Below, one piece after another: positions 17,314 through 25,845 of a stretch of DNA of 64,000 bases. Numbering within the stretch: the first letter of the stretch is position 1; each line of letters starts with the position of its first letter. A model generated the notes under the pieces. That model was given only the letters and a program-made list of their open reading frames with translations, was not told where the DNA came from and made no database searches. This stretch comes from CAWUKT01 sp964352215 (GTDB taxonomy: Bacteria > Bacteroidota > Bacteroidia > J057 > JADKCL01), in contig CAYGRE010000007.1 of NCBI GenBank assembly GCA_964352215.1, forward strand, positions 1 through 64,000, written 5' to 3'. The position numbers were made by a program, and so were the translations under genes.

Positions 17314-20300
17314 TGAGACGAGCTCACCTCCGGCTTCTCCACCTCCCGGTCCCAGCTCAATCACTTGATGTGCTACTTGTTGCAGCATCGGGTGGTGCTC
17401 GATCACCATGATGGTATGTCCGTTTGCCACCATGCGCTGGAACAATCTGATCAACTGTTCCACATCCTGGAAATGCAGCCCTGTTGTCGGCTCGTCCAGA
17501 AGATACAGGTTCTTTTGCTGGCGGTGGTGAATCAGTTCTTTGGAAAGTTTAAGACGCTGGGCTTCCCCTCCTGACAAGGTAGCCAGGGACTGTCCCAATT
17601 GAAGATGGCCCAGTCCGACCTCTGCGAGGGCTTTGACATAGGGAGTCATTTTGCCCAGAGCTTTCAAATGCTGATTGGCTTCCTCCACTGTCAGAGCCAG
17701 CACCTCGGCAATGGACCAGCCATGGTATTTTACGGCCAGGACTTCTGCCTGGTACCGCTGTCCGTCACAGCTTTCACAAACTGTATCTACCTCACCCAGA
17801 AAATCCAGTGCTGTCCTTTGCCGGCCGCTTCCTTTGCATTCAGGGCAAGCTCCGGACTTGTGTAGGTGCGAAAACGCACTTTTCTTCAGACCTGCGGCTT
17901 TTGCTTCAGGGGTCGAGGCAAATCCATCCCGGAGGGGGGCCATCGCTCCTGACCACGTGGCGACTGTACTGCTCGTATGTTGTACGATTGGTTTTTGATC
18001 CACCACAATGACCTGGTCAAAGCGGTGCAATCCATAGGTGGATTCGCAATGGACAGGATGACCGCGCTGGGCGGAAGGCAGCAGCACCTGCTGCATCAAA
18101 GTGGATTTTCCACTTCCTGAAACCCCCGTCAATGCGATGATCCCTCCCGCAACCCATTCCAGGGTCAGGCCTTTCAGGTTGTGAATGCGGGCATTTCGCA
18201 GTCCAAAGGCAGCCTCTTCAAAGGGTACAGCATTTGGTTTGAGGTTTGGAGGGGCAAGCAGGTATTTACCAGTGAGAGAAGCTGGGTTGTGAATGACCAC
18301 ATTCGGTATGCCAACTGCGGTCACATTTCCGCCCTTGCGACCTGCTCCCGGCCCCATCTCGATGAGATAATCCGCTTCCCGGATGACAGTTTCATCGTGT
18401 TCGACGACAATCACGGTGTTGCCGGCATGGATCAATTGCCGCAATACCCTGATCAGGGGCTGTACATCCTTGGCGTGCAAGCCAATGGTAGGTTCATCCA
18501 ACACATAGGTCACCCCATAGAGCATTGCGGAAAAGGCGCGGGCCAGCCGGATCCGTTGGCCTTCTCCACCGGACAGGGTCCGGGAGGCACGGGAGGGACT
18601 CAAATAAGGCAAGCCCAATTCCTCCAAAACATCAAGTAAACGATAGATTTTCGGGAGAATCAGGCTGAATATCTCGGGTTTGAAATCACGCCCCGCGCCA
18701 GGCTCTGGTTGCTCGGAGGACTTTAGCTGCCCGGAGGACCCTCGCTGCTCGCCGGAATCCGGCTTATCTGACTGACCTGATTCCCGGGTACCCAACCCAT
18801 TTAGAAATTTGCGAATCTCTTCAAAAGACAATTGTCCCAGTTCCGCGATGTTCAACCCGGCAATCCGCACCTCCAACTGCTCTGGTTTCAGCCGGCTTCC
18901 CTGGCACGAAGTACACAAAACCTCTTCCAGCAGTTCTTCGAGTGCCCCGATGTTCTTATTGTGGAGTTTCCGCTGGTATTCTTCATCGACATAATTGCAA
19001 AATCCCGGCCATGGAGCAGTCAATTCCTGGGTTCCGCTGCGCGTCTTATTTTTGAATTCCCAGGTGACCTTCCATTGGCGGTCCCCGGTTCCATAAAGGA
19101 TAATATCCCGTGCATCTTTTGGCAAATTCCCCCAGGGTTGTTCTAAATCAATTCCCAAATCCTGAGCGACAACCTTGAGAATGGCGAAGTGCCTCCCATA
19201 GGGGTCACCATAGAATTTTCCGACCCGGTTTTTGACAAATGCGCCATCCAGTAGCGTATTTTCAGAAAATGGCAACAACAGGTCGGGTGCGCAATGGAGT
19301 TCGAAACCAAGGCCCTTGCAGGTGGGACAGGCACCGGAAATGTGGTTGAATGAAAAGTCATTTGCTGAGAAGGCGGTTCCACGGTTTTGAGATATTCGGG
19401 AGTACAAGAGGCGGAAATGATCATTCAGTCCGGTCAGGGTCCCCACCGTGGAACGGGTAGAAACTCCGATATATCTGCGACCAATGGCGACTACCGGGCC
19501 AAGTCCGTATGCAGATTCGATTTTGGCGGGATTGGATTGTCTCAGGAGGCTGCGGGTATAGGTCGACAAGCTTTCGGAGAATCTACTCTGGGCCTCCGCA
19601 AACAAGGTGTCAAAGGCAAGGCTGGATTTTCCACTCCCCGAAAGGCCTGTAATCACGGTCAATTGGTCACGTGGTAATTCTACATCGATGTTTTTCAGAA
19701 GGTGGGTGGAAACACCGCTTAATTTGATACTGGTCGGAGGAGATGCTTTATGAGATTCAGCGATTTCAGAAGAAGAAGTATTCAGGTTAGAATGGTCGGG
19801 TGGCCAGTTGCCTGACATCTGATGGCCCGCCACGAGATACCTTCCCGTAAGTGAACGCTTTATCTCCAGAAGTCCTTCTGCAGGACCGGCATGGAGCATT
19901 TCTCCACCGCGTTCCCCACTCTCGGGCCCCAGGTCAACCACCCAGTCCGCCTGACGGATAAAGCCGGGATCATGCTCAATACAGATCACTGTATTGCCTT
20001 TGCCGATCAACCGCCGCAAAGCGCGGATCAGCACCTTTACATCCTGGATATGCAAACCAATGGTCGGCTCATCCATGAGATACAATGTCCTGCCGGTATC
20101 AATCTGCTGAAGTTCCGAAGCAAGTTTGACCCGCTGGGCTTCACCACCAGAGAGGGTGGTGGAAGGTTGTCCAAGCGTCAGGTAACCCAGGCCAACCGCA
20201 TCCAGCGCCTGAAGGTAGCGCAATATCTTTTTCTGACCTTCGAAAAAGGGAATGGCTTCTTCGACCCTCAATTCAAAGACTTCATAGATGTTTTTCCCGA

Positions 20301-22350
20301 GGTACCCGATGGACAGTGTTTCAGGATTGAAGCGTTTACCCTTGCAGGTTGTACATTCAATCTCGAGGTTTCCGAGCAGGTGCATCCCCATTTGCAGGCG
20401 ACCAGCACCCTGGCAGGTTTCACACCGTCCTCCTTTGGTATTGAATGAAAACCGATTTTTAGTAAATCCGGCTTCTTTGGCTGCCGATTGTTGGGAGAAG
20501 AGGTCACGTATTTTGTCCGCAAGGCCGGTATAGGTGGCCGGGTTGCTGCGCGGGGTTCGTCCAATTGGCTTTTGGTCAATGGTGATGAGCTTGTCTATTA
20601 GCTCAATCCCCGATTTTTGCTCATTCCCAGGTTTTTGCTCATACCCCGATTTCCCAGATTCATTCTCTGCTGCTAACCTTTTCTGTATTCTTGCTTCGAT
20701 CACCCCCTTTAGCAAAGATGATTTTCCTGCTCCGGCTACCCCTGTAAGCACATTTAAGGCAGCTAAGCGAAATGGAACATCAATCCCTTTCAGATTGTTG
20801 ACTTTGCAGTCCCGGAACTCCAGGGCAGTAGATTCCTCACCTGACCTTTTTACAAGGGGAAACTTTCCCAGAGCATCCTCCCTCAACTTTTCACCAACCA
20901 CGAACTTTCCCAGAGCATCCTCAGCAGAACTTCCATTCCCTCTCAAACCTTGCCAGGTCGGCCCCTTTGTCCAATTCCCTTTCCCTTCCCAAAACTTTCG
21001 CAATGTCCCGGAAAATAACAATTCTCCCCCCTCGAGACCCGCACCCGGGCCGATATCTACAATCCATTCAGCCGCCAGGATTGTCTCCTGATCGTGCTCG
21101 ACCACGATCACTGTATTTCCCTGGTCCACCAATTGCCGAAGAATCCTGATCATCTGCCGGTTGTCGCGGGGGTGCAAACCAATCGAAGGTTCGTCAAATA
21201 CATAAAGCACCTGACTCAATTCTGCAGCCACCTGGTTGATCAGGCGAATGCGCTGGCTTTCTCCTCCGGAAAGACCATTGGAAGCCCGGTCCAGAGACAA
21301 ATAGCCGATCCCCAACTCTTCCATCATTCCGATGCGTCGGACCATTTTTTCAATGACCGGTCTTGCGACCGGTGCTTCTGAATCAGACCAGTTTTGAGCA
21401 CCCAGCCAATCTTTTAACTCCGACACTTCCAGACGGGAAAGTTCGACGATCGATTTACCTGCTAACCTGACCGATCGCGCGGCTTCGTTGAGCCGACTAC
21501 CTCCACAACCGCTGCAATTCAAGGATTCCGCGTAGCGTAGGATGTTTTTGTTCCTGTCCCGACGGAGGATATCCGACATGATTGGGATCATTCCCTTATA
21601 GTACCCTTCTTCCCTTGGTTTGGCAGCAATTCCGGTCCATTTCAGTCGGGATTCAAGGCTGTGTTTTCCAAAGGGGACCTTCAGCCGGGTACTTCCATAC
21701 AGAACGACCTCTTGTTGGGCAGCGGATAGGTCTCTCCAGGGAATATCCACTGAAAAGCCATGTGCTTCGCAAACCTGGTTGAGCACATCTACCGTCACCT
21801 GGGAGTACATGATATAGCCATTGGGCAGGGTAGGGGCGAGGGCACCTTCGCGCAAGGTCTTCTCCGGATGTGCCACCAGCTTTTCCAGGGATATCTTTTC
21901 TTCCAGTCCTAATCCGGAACAAACAGGGCAGGCTCCCTTGGGGGAATTGAAAGAGAAGAGGCTGCGGTTTAGGAGGGTGCTTTCTTCGGCCTGGCCCAGC
22001 CGGGCGAACAGCAATCTGAGGTAATCGTAAAGATCGGACAGGGTTCCGACCGTGGACCTGGGATTGCTTCCACTGGTCTTTTGACCAAGCGTAATCACTG
22101 GACTCAAGCCCTCGATGGATTCCACCTCCGGCCGTTTCAGTTTGCCCATCAATTGCCGGGAAAAGGTGGAAAAGGTCTCAAAGAAACGCCTTTGGCCTTC
22201 GCGTGCGATCACGTCAAAGGCAAGGGAGGACTTACCCGAACCAGATACCCCGGATACAACCGTCAGGCAGTGGTGCGGGATTTCCAATGAAATTCCCTGC
22301 AGATTGTTCTCAGAGGCAATATTGATCTGAATGGTGCTTTTCTCCGACAT
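17296..22350 (-). CDS. tandem-fused UvrA-like ATPase with four ABC domains
   Basis: A 1684-residue protein made of two complete UvrA-like units. Walker A motifs: GVSGSGKSS (about 33), GVAGAGKSS (about 540), GLSGSGKSS (about 910), GVSGSGKST (about 1420). Four ABC signatures: GLSGGESQR, TLSGGEAQR, TLSGGEGQR, TLSGGEAQR. Zinc-finger-type CxxC pairs accompany the signature domains (CPVCSGLGL, CSGCGGSRL, CETCQGAGR, CTTCKGKRF, CPTCKGLGF, CTSCQGSRL, CPECKGSGR, CESCDGQRY). In the first unit RLLFARLG runs almost directly into LFSFNSPKGACP, so the UvrB-binding domain of canonical UvrA is absent. Double-length UvrA proteins are known as a minor class of uncertain role, possibly DNA damage or DNA-binding drug tolerance. 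Two linkers are low-complexity. No uvrB or uvrC lies nearby. Confidence 0.92.
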   Translation of the reverse strand: MSEKSTIQINIASENNLQGISLEIPHHCLTVVSGVSGSGKSSLAFDVIAREGQRRFFETFSTFSRQLMGKLKRPEVESIEGLSPVITLGQKTSGSNPRSTVGTLSDLYDYLRLLFARLGQAEESTLLNRSLFSFNSPKGACPVCSGLGLEEKISLEKLVAHPEKTLREGALAPTLPNGYIMYSQVTVDVLNQVCEAHGFSVDIPWRDLSAAQQEVVLYGSTRLKVPFGKHSLESRLKWTGIAAKPREEGYYKGMIPIMSDILRRDRNKNILRYAESLNCSGCGGSRLNEAARSVRLAGKSIVELSRLEVSELKDWLGAQNWSDSEAPVARPVIEKMVRRIGMMEELGIGYLSLDRASNGLSGGESQRIRLINQVAAELSQVLYVFDEPSIGLHPRDNRQMIRILRQLVDQGNTVIVVEHDQETILAAEWIVDIGPGAGLEGGELLFSGTLRKFWEGKGNWTKGPTWQGLRGNGSSAEDALGKFVVGEKLREDALGKFPLVKRSGEESTALEFRDCKVNNLKGIDVPFRLAALNVLTGVAGAGKSSLLKGVIEARIQKRLAAENESGKSGYEQKPGNEQKSGIELIDKLITIDQKPIGRTPRSNPATYTGLADKIRDLFSQQSAAKEAGFTKNRFSFNTKGGRCETCQGAGRLQMGMHLLGNLEIECTTCKGKRFNPETLSIGYLGKNIYEVFELRVEEAIPFFEGQKKILRYLQALDAVGLGYLTLGQPSTTLSGGEAQRVKLASELQQIDTGRTLYLMDEPTIGLHIQDVKVLIRALRRLIGKGNTVICIEHDPGFIRQADWVVDLGPESGERGGEMLHAGPAEGLLEIKRSLTGRYLVAGHQMSGNWPPDHSNLNTSSSEIAESHKASPPTSIKLSGVSTHLLKNIDVELPRDQLTVITGLSGSGKSSLAFDTLFAEAQSRFSESLSTYTRSLLRQSNPAKIESAYGLGPVVAIGRRYIGVSTRSTVGTLTGLNDHFRLLYSRISQNRGTAFSANDFSFNHISGACPTCKGLGFELHCAPDLLLPFSENTLLDGAFVKNRVGKFYGDPYGRHFAILKVVAQDLGIDLEQPWGNLPKDARDIILYGTGDRQWKVTWEFKNKTRSGTQELTAPWPGFCNYVDEEYQRKLHNKNIGALEELLEEVLCTSCQGSRLKPEQLEVRIAGLNIAELGQLSFEEIRKFLNGLGTRESGQSDKPDSGEQRGSSGQLKSSEQPEPGAGRDFKPEIFSLILPKIYRLLDVLEELGLPYLSPSRASRTLSGGEGQRIRLARAFSAMLYGVTYVLDEPTIGLHAKDVQPLIRVLRQLIHAGNTVIVVEHDETVIREADYLIEMGPGAGRKGGNVTAVGIPNVVIHNPASLTGKYLLAPPNLKPNAVPFEEAAFGLRNARIHNLKGLTLEWVAGGIIALTGVSGSGKSTLMQQVLLPSAQRGHPVHCESTYGLHRFDQVIVVDQKPIVQHTSSTVATWSGAMAPLRDGFASTPEAKAAGLKKSAFSHLHKSGACPECKGSGRQRTALDFLGEVDTVCESCDGQRYQAEVLAVKYHGWSIAEVLALTVEEANQHLKALGKMTPYVKALAEVGLGHLQLGQSLATLSGGEAQRLKLSKELIHHRQQKNLYLLDEPTTGLHFQDVEQLIRLFQRMVANGHTIMVIEHHPMLQQVAHQVIELGPGGGEAGGELVSNRITI
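20861..20922 (-). repeat. in-frame duplication in a UvrA-like linker
   Basis: AACTTTCCCAGAGCATCCTC occurs at 20861-20880 and again at 20903-20922, 42 bp apart, so the protein carries EDALGKF twice (DALGKFVVGEKLREDALGKF). It lies in the linker before the second ATPase. Confidence 0.85.
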
Positions 22351-22422
22351 CTGCCGGGGAAATTACGAAATCTATTCCTCCATCAAATCCGTCGTCGCTG
22401 ATATTGCTGCTCTCTAAAATAA

Positions 22423-22444
22423 ACCGCCCCTTTTTGGGGGCGGT
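22423..22444 (-). terminator. hairpin terminator after the 22497-23345 gene
   Basis: ACCGCCCC-TTTTT-GGGGGCGGT on the + strand forms a strong GC hairpin. On the minus strand TTATTTTAG follows. It separates this gene from the UvrA-like gene, which starts 73 nt further on. Confidence 0.75.
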
Positions 22445-22496
22445 ATCCATAAATAAAAGCCGTGTAAACAGGGTGCGGTTTTGATTCAATCTTGTA

Positions 22497-23345
22497 TCAT
22501 ACCGCGGAACGCTTACTGGTCCATCTGAAGGTTTGATTTCCGCCTTTCCGTGGTGATCCTGCCAACGAGATGCCCCCAAAGCGTATGCGGTTCCAAGCCT
22601 TGTGGAGATTTTTTCCTGCCATATTGCTCACCGCATAAATTGCATTTCTGAGCGAGAAGGGGACGATCATCATCATCCCATTTCCTTTGACATAGCCAGG
22701 GTTTTGCTTCAGGTAGAACTGGACAAGCGGGTCTTTGCTTTTCAGGACGCGCTCACGTCTCTGCTGAGAATCACGGACGATCCAGCCGACTTTCTTCTCG
22801 AATTCACCGCTGCCGGGTGCCAATCCCAACTTATCAGACAATGAATCCATCAGGGTACGGATGGAGGTGGGAATTTCCTGGCCAGGTGCCGGGTAAATGG
22901 TCTTGCATTGCTTTGCGGCAATCTTATAAGGAACAGGGTGTACAGGCGTCGCCACAAAAAAGGACCGGCGGAAGCCACTCATTGCAAATCCTTTGAGGTA
23001 CTGGGGCAGGAGATGGCGAAAAGTCAGGTTGCGGCTACGGTAGTTCGGTAGGATTCCCACTTCGGTGCGGTAGACGAGGGGAGACCGTTGCCACCACTTG
23101 CGGGAGATTCCAGCTTCGAATACCTGATAGGTGATATAGCCAACATCTTCGCCGTTTTGGTTCAGGATCGGCCAGATTTTAGTTTCCTTGCTATTGGGTT
23201 CCACCACATAACGCTTGAAATTCTCGTAACTGACGCCGTCAAAAATCTGAGAATGGATTTTGTACAGGCGCTGAGCGGTAGCCTCTCTGGCTTCTGGAGT
23301 CATGGTGTGGGGAAGAATTGCGGAGGAAAGGATGATCTTTTTCAT
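22497..23345 (-). CDS. putative acyltransferase-like protein (GNAT-type fold possible)
   Basis: A 282-residue protein without a convincing signal peptide (MKKIILSSAILPHTMTPEAR). The middle part resembles N-acyltransferase architecture: a strand with GEDVGYITYQVFE, then YRTEVGILPNYRSRNLTFRH, where RSRNLT could be the phosphate-binding turn, then a helix and FFVATPVHPVPYKIA. The C-terminus is basic. I do not recognise a precise family. Monocistronic, with its own terminator. Confidence 0.5.
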   Translation of the reverse strand: MKKIILSSAILPHTMTPEAREATAQRLYKIHSQIFDGVSYENFKRYVVEPNSKETKIWPILNQNGEDVGYITYQVFEAGISRKWWQRSPLVYRTEVGILPNYRSRNLTFRHLLPQYLKGFAMSGFRRSFFVATPVHPVPYKIAAKQCKTIYPAPGQEIPTSIRTLMDSLSDKLGLAPGSGEFEKKVGWIVRDSQQRRERVLKSKDPLVQFYLKQNPGYVKGNGMMMIVPFSLRNAIYAVSNMAGKNLHKAWNRIRFGGISLAGSPRKGGNQTFRWTSKRSAV

Positions 23346-23558
23346 GATGTCGTTGCTTAAGTGGTTGGTAGAGTTTCGAACTATTTATATTCCTTTGGTA
23401 CATGACAAAGGTGCTTCAGGAGGGACCCGATTTTTAGCGTGTAAAGACTGGAAATGGACTACCGTATTTATGGGGGGGGGGAGGATTTTTTTTATCCCAT
23501 GACAAAACGCTATTTTGGAATTGCTTTCAGTGGATACATCAACCTAAAACCAACAATT
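23346..23558. other. divergent intergenic region with a G10 tract
   Basis: This 213-bp region separates divergent genes. It holds ten consecutive G (23472-23481) followed shortly by eight T (23486-23493). An ATG at 23454 opens a frame that passes through the G tract as three Gly codons and is in frame with the lipoprotein start at 23559. No TAnnTTTG box found. Confidence 0.6.
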
Positions 23559-24395
23559 ATGAAATCAATCCGACCTTTATTGTATGCAGGCCTGTTGATC
23601 TGTTTGCTGTTCTCTCTGGGAGGGTGCGACCCAAACTCCTCGGATGCAACTGATGATGAGAATGGAGAATTACTGGATTCAAGTGGTATGACAGATGCGA
23701 TGAACCCTGATTTGGAAGAAACCGTTTGTGGATCAGATCAAAAGGTTCCCACGGAGATCGCAAGAAGTTGGATTGAGGAGGGTTGGCAATCCAAATATGA
23801 ATCCATTGGCTTGGGAAGTCCGAGCGAAAATGAAGTGGTCAAGTTTGGAGGATTTGATGCAGGGGATTTCAATTCTTTGCTCATCCAATGTGATGACTGC
23901 CCTTTCTTATCCGTTTCATTTGCATTGTCCGATGAGAATCAACAGGTTCCCCATGCGATATTGATGAATGTAGATGAGGGATGCGTTTTGATGACGGAGG
24001 GAGAGACAGCTGCTTTGGTTTCATCAGTCAACCGAAACGGAGGACATGAAATTTCGGGTTTCACCAGCTACGAGACTGCTCAGGAGTATATCAATTACTG
24101 GCAAAATACCTTTGAATTTCCTGATAGTTTTGAAACGGTTTATTCCTATACGTACAACCGAGACAGTATTCTGGATGTTCTCAATGCCTGTTCTCAACTG
24201 GGAAGTGATTGTTCATCTATGCTCCGGGCTACCTATGCGATCCATCCTGATACATTAAATGGCAATGATCATCCGGACTCGTTGTTGATGGACATCATCT
24301 TTACCTGTGATTGTGAGGAAAATGACTCGCTTTTCTTTCCAGGAGAGTTCGTGGACATTGCCAATCCCTGCCCACCGATCTGCCCCAACCAATAG
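23559..24395 (+). CDS. lipoprotein, unknown function
   Basis: A 278-residue lipoprotein starting at ATG 23559 (MKSIRPLLYAGLLICLLFSL followed by GGC). The start is chosen because the signal peptide begins there; 35 upstream in-frame residues lack signal features. The mature part is acidic and contains several Cys (CDDCPF, CDCEEND, CPPICPN), suggesting disulfides or metal binding. No family recognised. It is followed after 6 nt by a membrane protein gene and then a sensor kinase, so it could be part of a signalling unit (inference). Confidence 0.7.
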   Translation: MKSIRPLLYAGLLICLLFSLGGCDPNSSDATDDENGELLDSSGMTDAMNPDLEETVCGSDQKVPTEIARSWIEEGWQSKYESIGLGSPSENEVVKFGGFDAGDFNSLLIQCDDCPFLSVSFALSDENQQVPHAILMNVDEGCVLMTEGETAALVSSVNRNGGHEISGFTSYETAQEYINYWQNTFEFPDSFETVYSYTYNRDSILDVLNACSQLGSDCSSMLRATYAIHPDTLNGNDHPDSLLMDIIFTCDCEENDSLFFPGEFVDIANPCPPICPNQ

Positions 24396-24401
24396 GCATC
24401 G

Positions 24402-25040
24402 ATGACCCTCTGGCAGCAAATTCTGATCAATGCGGCATTGGCGGTACCAACTATTCCTTTACTGGTAGCAGTGATCCGCTTAGGCAAACTTTCTCAGCCT
24501 CAAAAATGGTTGTTTTACCTGCTGGCCTACACTGTTATCAGCAATATTGCTTCCGAATTGATCTCAGAAACAGGAGCTTCCAATATCTGGATCTTTCACA
24601 TCTATGTATTGGTTGATTTTAGCTTGCTGACCCTGGTATTTAAGGATATCCTCCCACCGCGATTGTTATTGGCAGCCATTGGTTTATTTGCTGGAGTGGT
24701 TTTCTTTTTCCTGGTCTGGAATCGGGGGTGGGAAGGCCTGCCTTCTGTTCCATTGGGAATCGAAGCACTCTGGATGATATTTCTGGTTTTCTGGTTCATG
24801 TGGAAGATGTTCCGGGAAATGAAGGTGCTTCGCATGGAGCGCCAATTTCTTTTCTGGGTCAGTACCGGAAACCTGCTTTATTTCTCCGGGAACCTGCTGT
24901 TGTTTATTTTTAGCAATTATGTCATCGGGCAATCTGTGGAAGTGGCAATACAGATATGGATGGCGAATATCTTCCTGATTCTTCTTAGAAATTTATTTTA
25001 CACAATATCCCTTGTATGGAAGGACCCGGTACCGATCTGA
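24402..25040 (+). CDS. multi-pass membrane protein, unknown function
   Basis: A 212-residue integral membrane protein with about six hydrophobic segments (AALAVPTIPLLVAVIRL, LLAAIGLFAGVVFFFLVW, ALWMIFLVFWFMW, LLYFSGNLLLFIF). No known family recognised. Its 3' end overlaps the histidine kinase start by 25 nt, which indicates translational coupling. It may act as a sensory or accessory membrane partner of the kinase, whose own sensor region is minimal. Confidence 0.7.
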   Translation: MTLWQQILINAALAVPTIPLLVAVIRLGKLSQPQKWLFYLLAYTVISNIASELISETGASNIWIFHIYVLVDFSLLTLVFKDILPPRLLLAAIGLFAGVVFFFLVWNRGWEGLPSVPLGIEALWMIFLVFWFMWKMFREMKVLRMERQFLFWVSTGNLLYFSGNLLLFIFSNYVIGQSVEVAIQIWMANIFLILLRNLFYTISLVWKDPVPI

Positions 25041-25801
25041 CCAACATCTTTTATGCCTTTACCCTATTGATGCTTTTGCTTTCTGTGGGGGTGGTGATTT
25101 TTGTAGTGATCTATCAGCGGAGGGTCATGCAACAACGGATTCAGATGAAAGATGACCGGGTCCGCTACCAGCAGGAGTTGTTGGAGACGAGTTACACTAG
25201 CCAGGAAAAGGAGCGGGAGCGGATAGCGAAAGATTTACACGATGAGGTTGGGGCCATGCTCTCAGCCGTGAAAATGAGTATCCACCTGGCGGAAAGACGC
25301 TTGAAGGCCCAGGGGGTAGCAGACGAAGGGCTTTCAGAAAGTCGCGGCTTGATTGAAAGTGTAATCGGTGGGGTGAGACAAATCTCACATGATCTGATGC
25401 CCCCCTCGCTGGAGAAGTTGGGCTTGGTGCCCGCTTTGAGAGAGTTCTTCAGGAAAATGGGCAAAGCTTCCGGCCTGGAATTTAAATTTAGCGCACCGGA
25501 TTCGGTGCCGCGCATGCCACCTTCTTTAGAATTGGGGTTGTACAGGATCGTTCAGGAGTCGGTGAACAATGCCTTGAAGCACGGGGATGCAAGTGCAATT
25601 GAATGCAAGCTCAGCTTAAATGAGAAGGAGTTGGAGATGACGGTTGGTGACAATGGGAAAGGTTTTGATCTGAGCGAAGCCAGGAATCGGGGAGGCCTGG
25701 GCTTGAAGAGTCTTACTTCTCGTGCCGAGGCCATCGGAGGGAAATTGAAGATTGATTCCGCACCGGGGAAAGGGACCATGATCGGAATCAAAATTTTGTA
25801 A
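25016..25801 (+). CDS. NarL/LiaS-type sensor histidine kinase
   Basis: A 261-residue kinase with one N-terminal membrane helix (about 10-32), then a HisKA_3 dimerisation domain with the phospho-acceptor motif ERERIAKDLHDEVGAMLSAV and a HATPase domain (LYRIVQESVNNALKHGDASA, GDNGKGFDL, GGLGLKSLTSRAEAIGGKL). Such kinases normally phosphorylate a LuxR-type response regulator, but none lies within 30 kb in this window. It overlaps the upstream membrane protein gene and is probably cotranscribed with it and the lipoprotein. Confidence 0.88.
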   Translation: MEGPGTDLTNIFYAFTLLMLLLSVGVVIFVVIYQRRVMQQRIQMKDDRVRYQQELLETSYTSQEKERERIAKDLHDEVGAMLSAVKMSIHLAERRLKAQGVADEGLSESRGLIESVIGGVRQISHDLMPPSLEKLGLVPALREFFRKMGKASGLEFKFSAPDSVPRMPPSLELGLYRIVQESVNNALKHGDASAIECKLSLNEKELEMTVGDNGKGFDLSEARNRGGLGLKSLTSRAEAIGGKLKIDSAPGKGTMIGIKIL

Positions 25802-25831
25802 AGACCCAACCTGGTATTTTCCGGGATCGCC

Positions 25832-25839
25832 TACCTTTG
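25832..25839 (+). promoter_or_regulatory. -7 box for the CobW-like gene
   Basis: TACCTTTG (TAnnTTTG), seven bases before the ATG at 25846. Transcription would start at or next to the start codon. No -33 TTG at the usual spacing. Confidence 0.4.
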
Positions 25840-25845
25840 TGGGAT

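Noticed and set aside
25802..25845. Zur box or riboswitch before the CobW-like gene
   Set aside because: The gap is only 44 nt with no palindrome and is largely occupied by the promoter.
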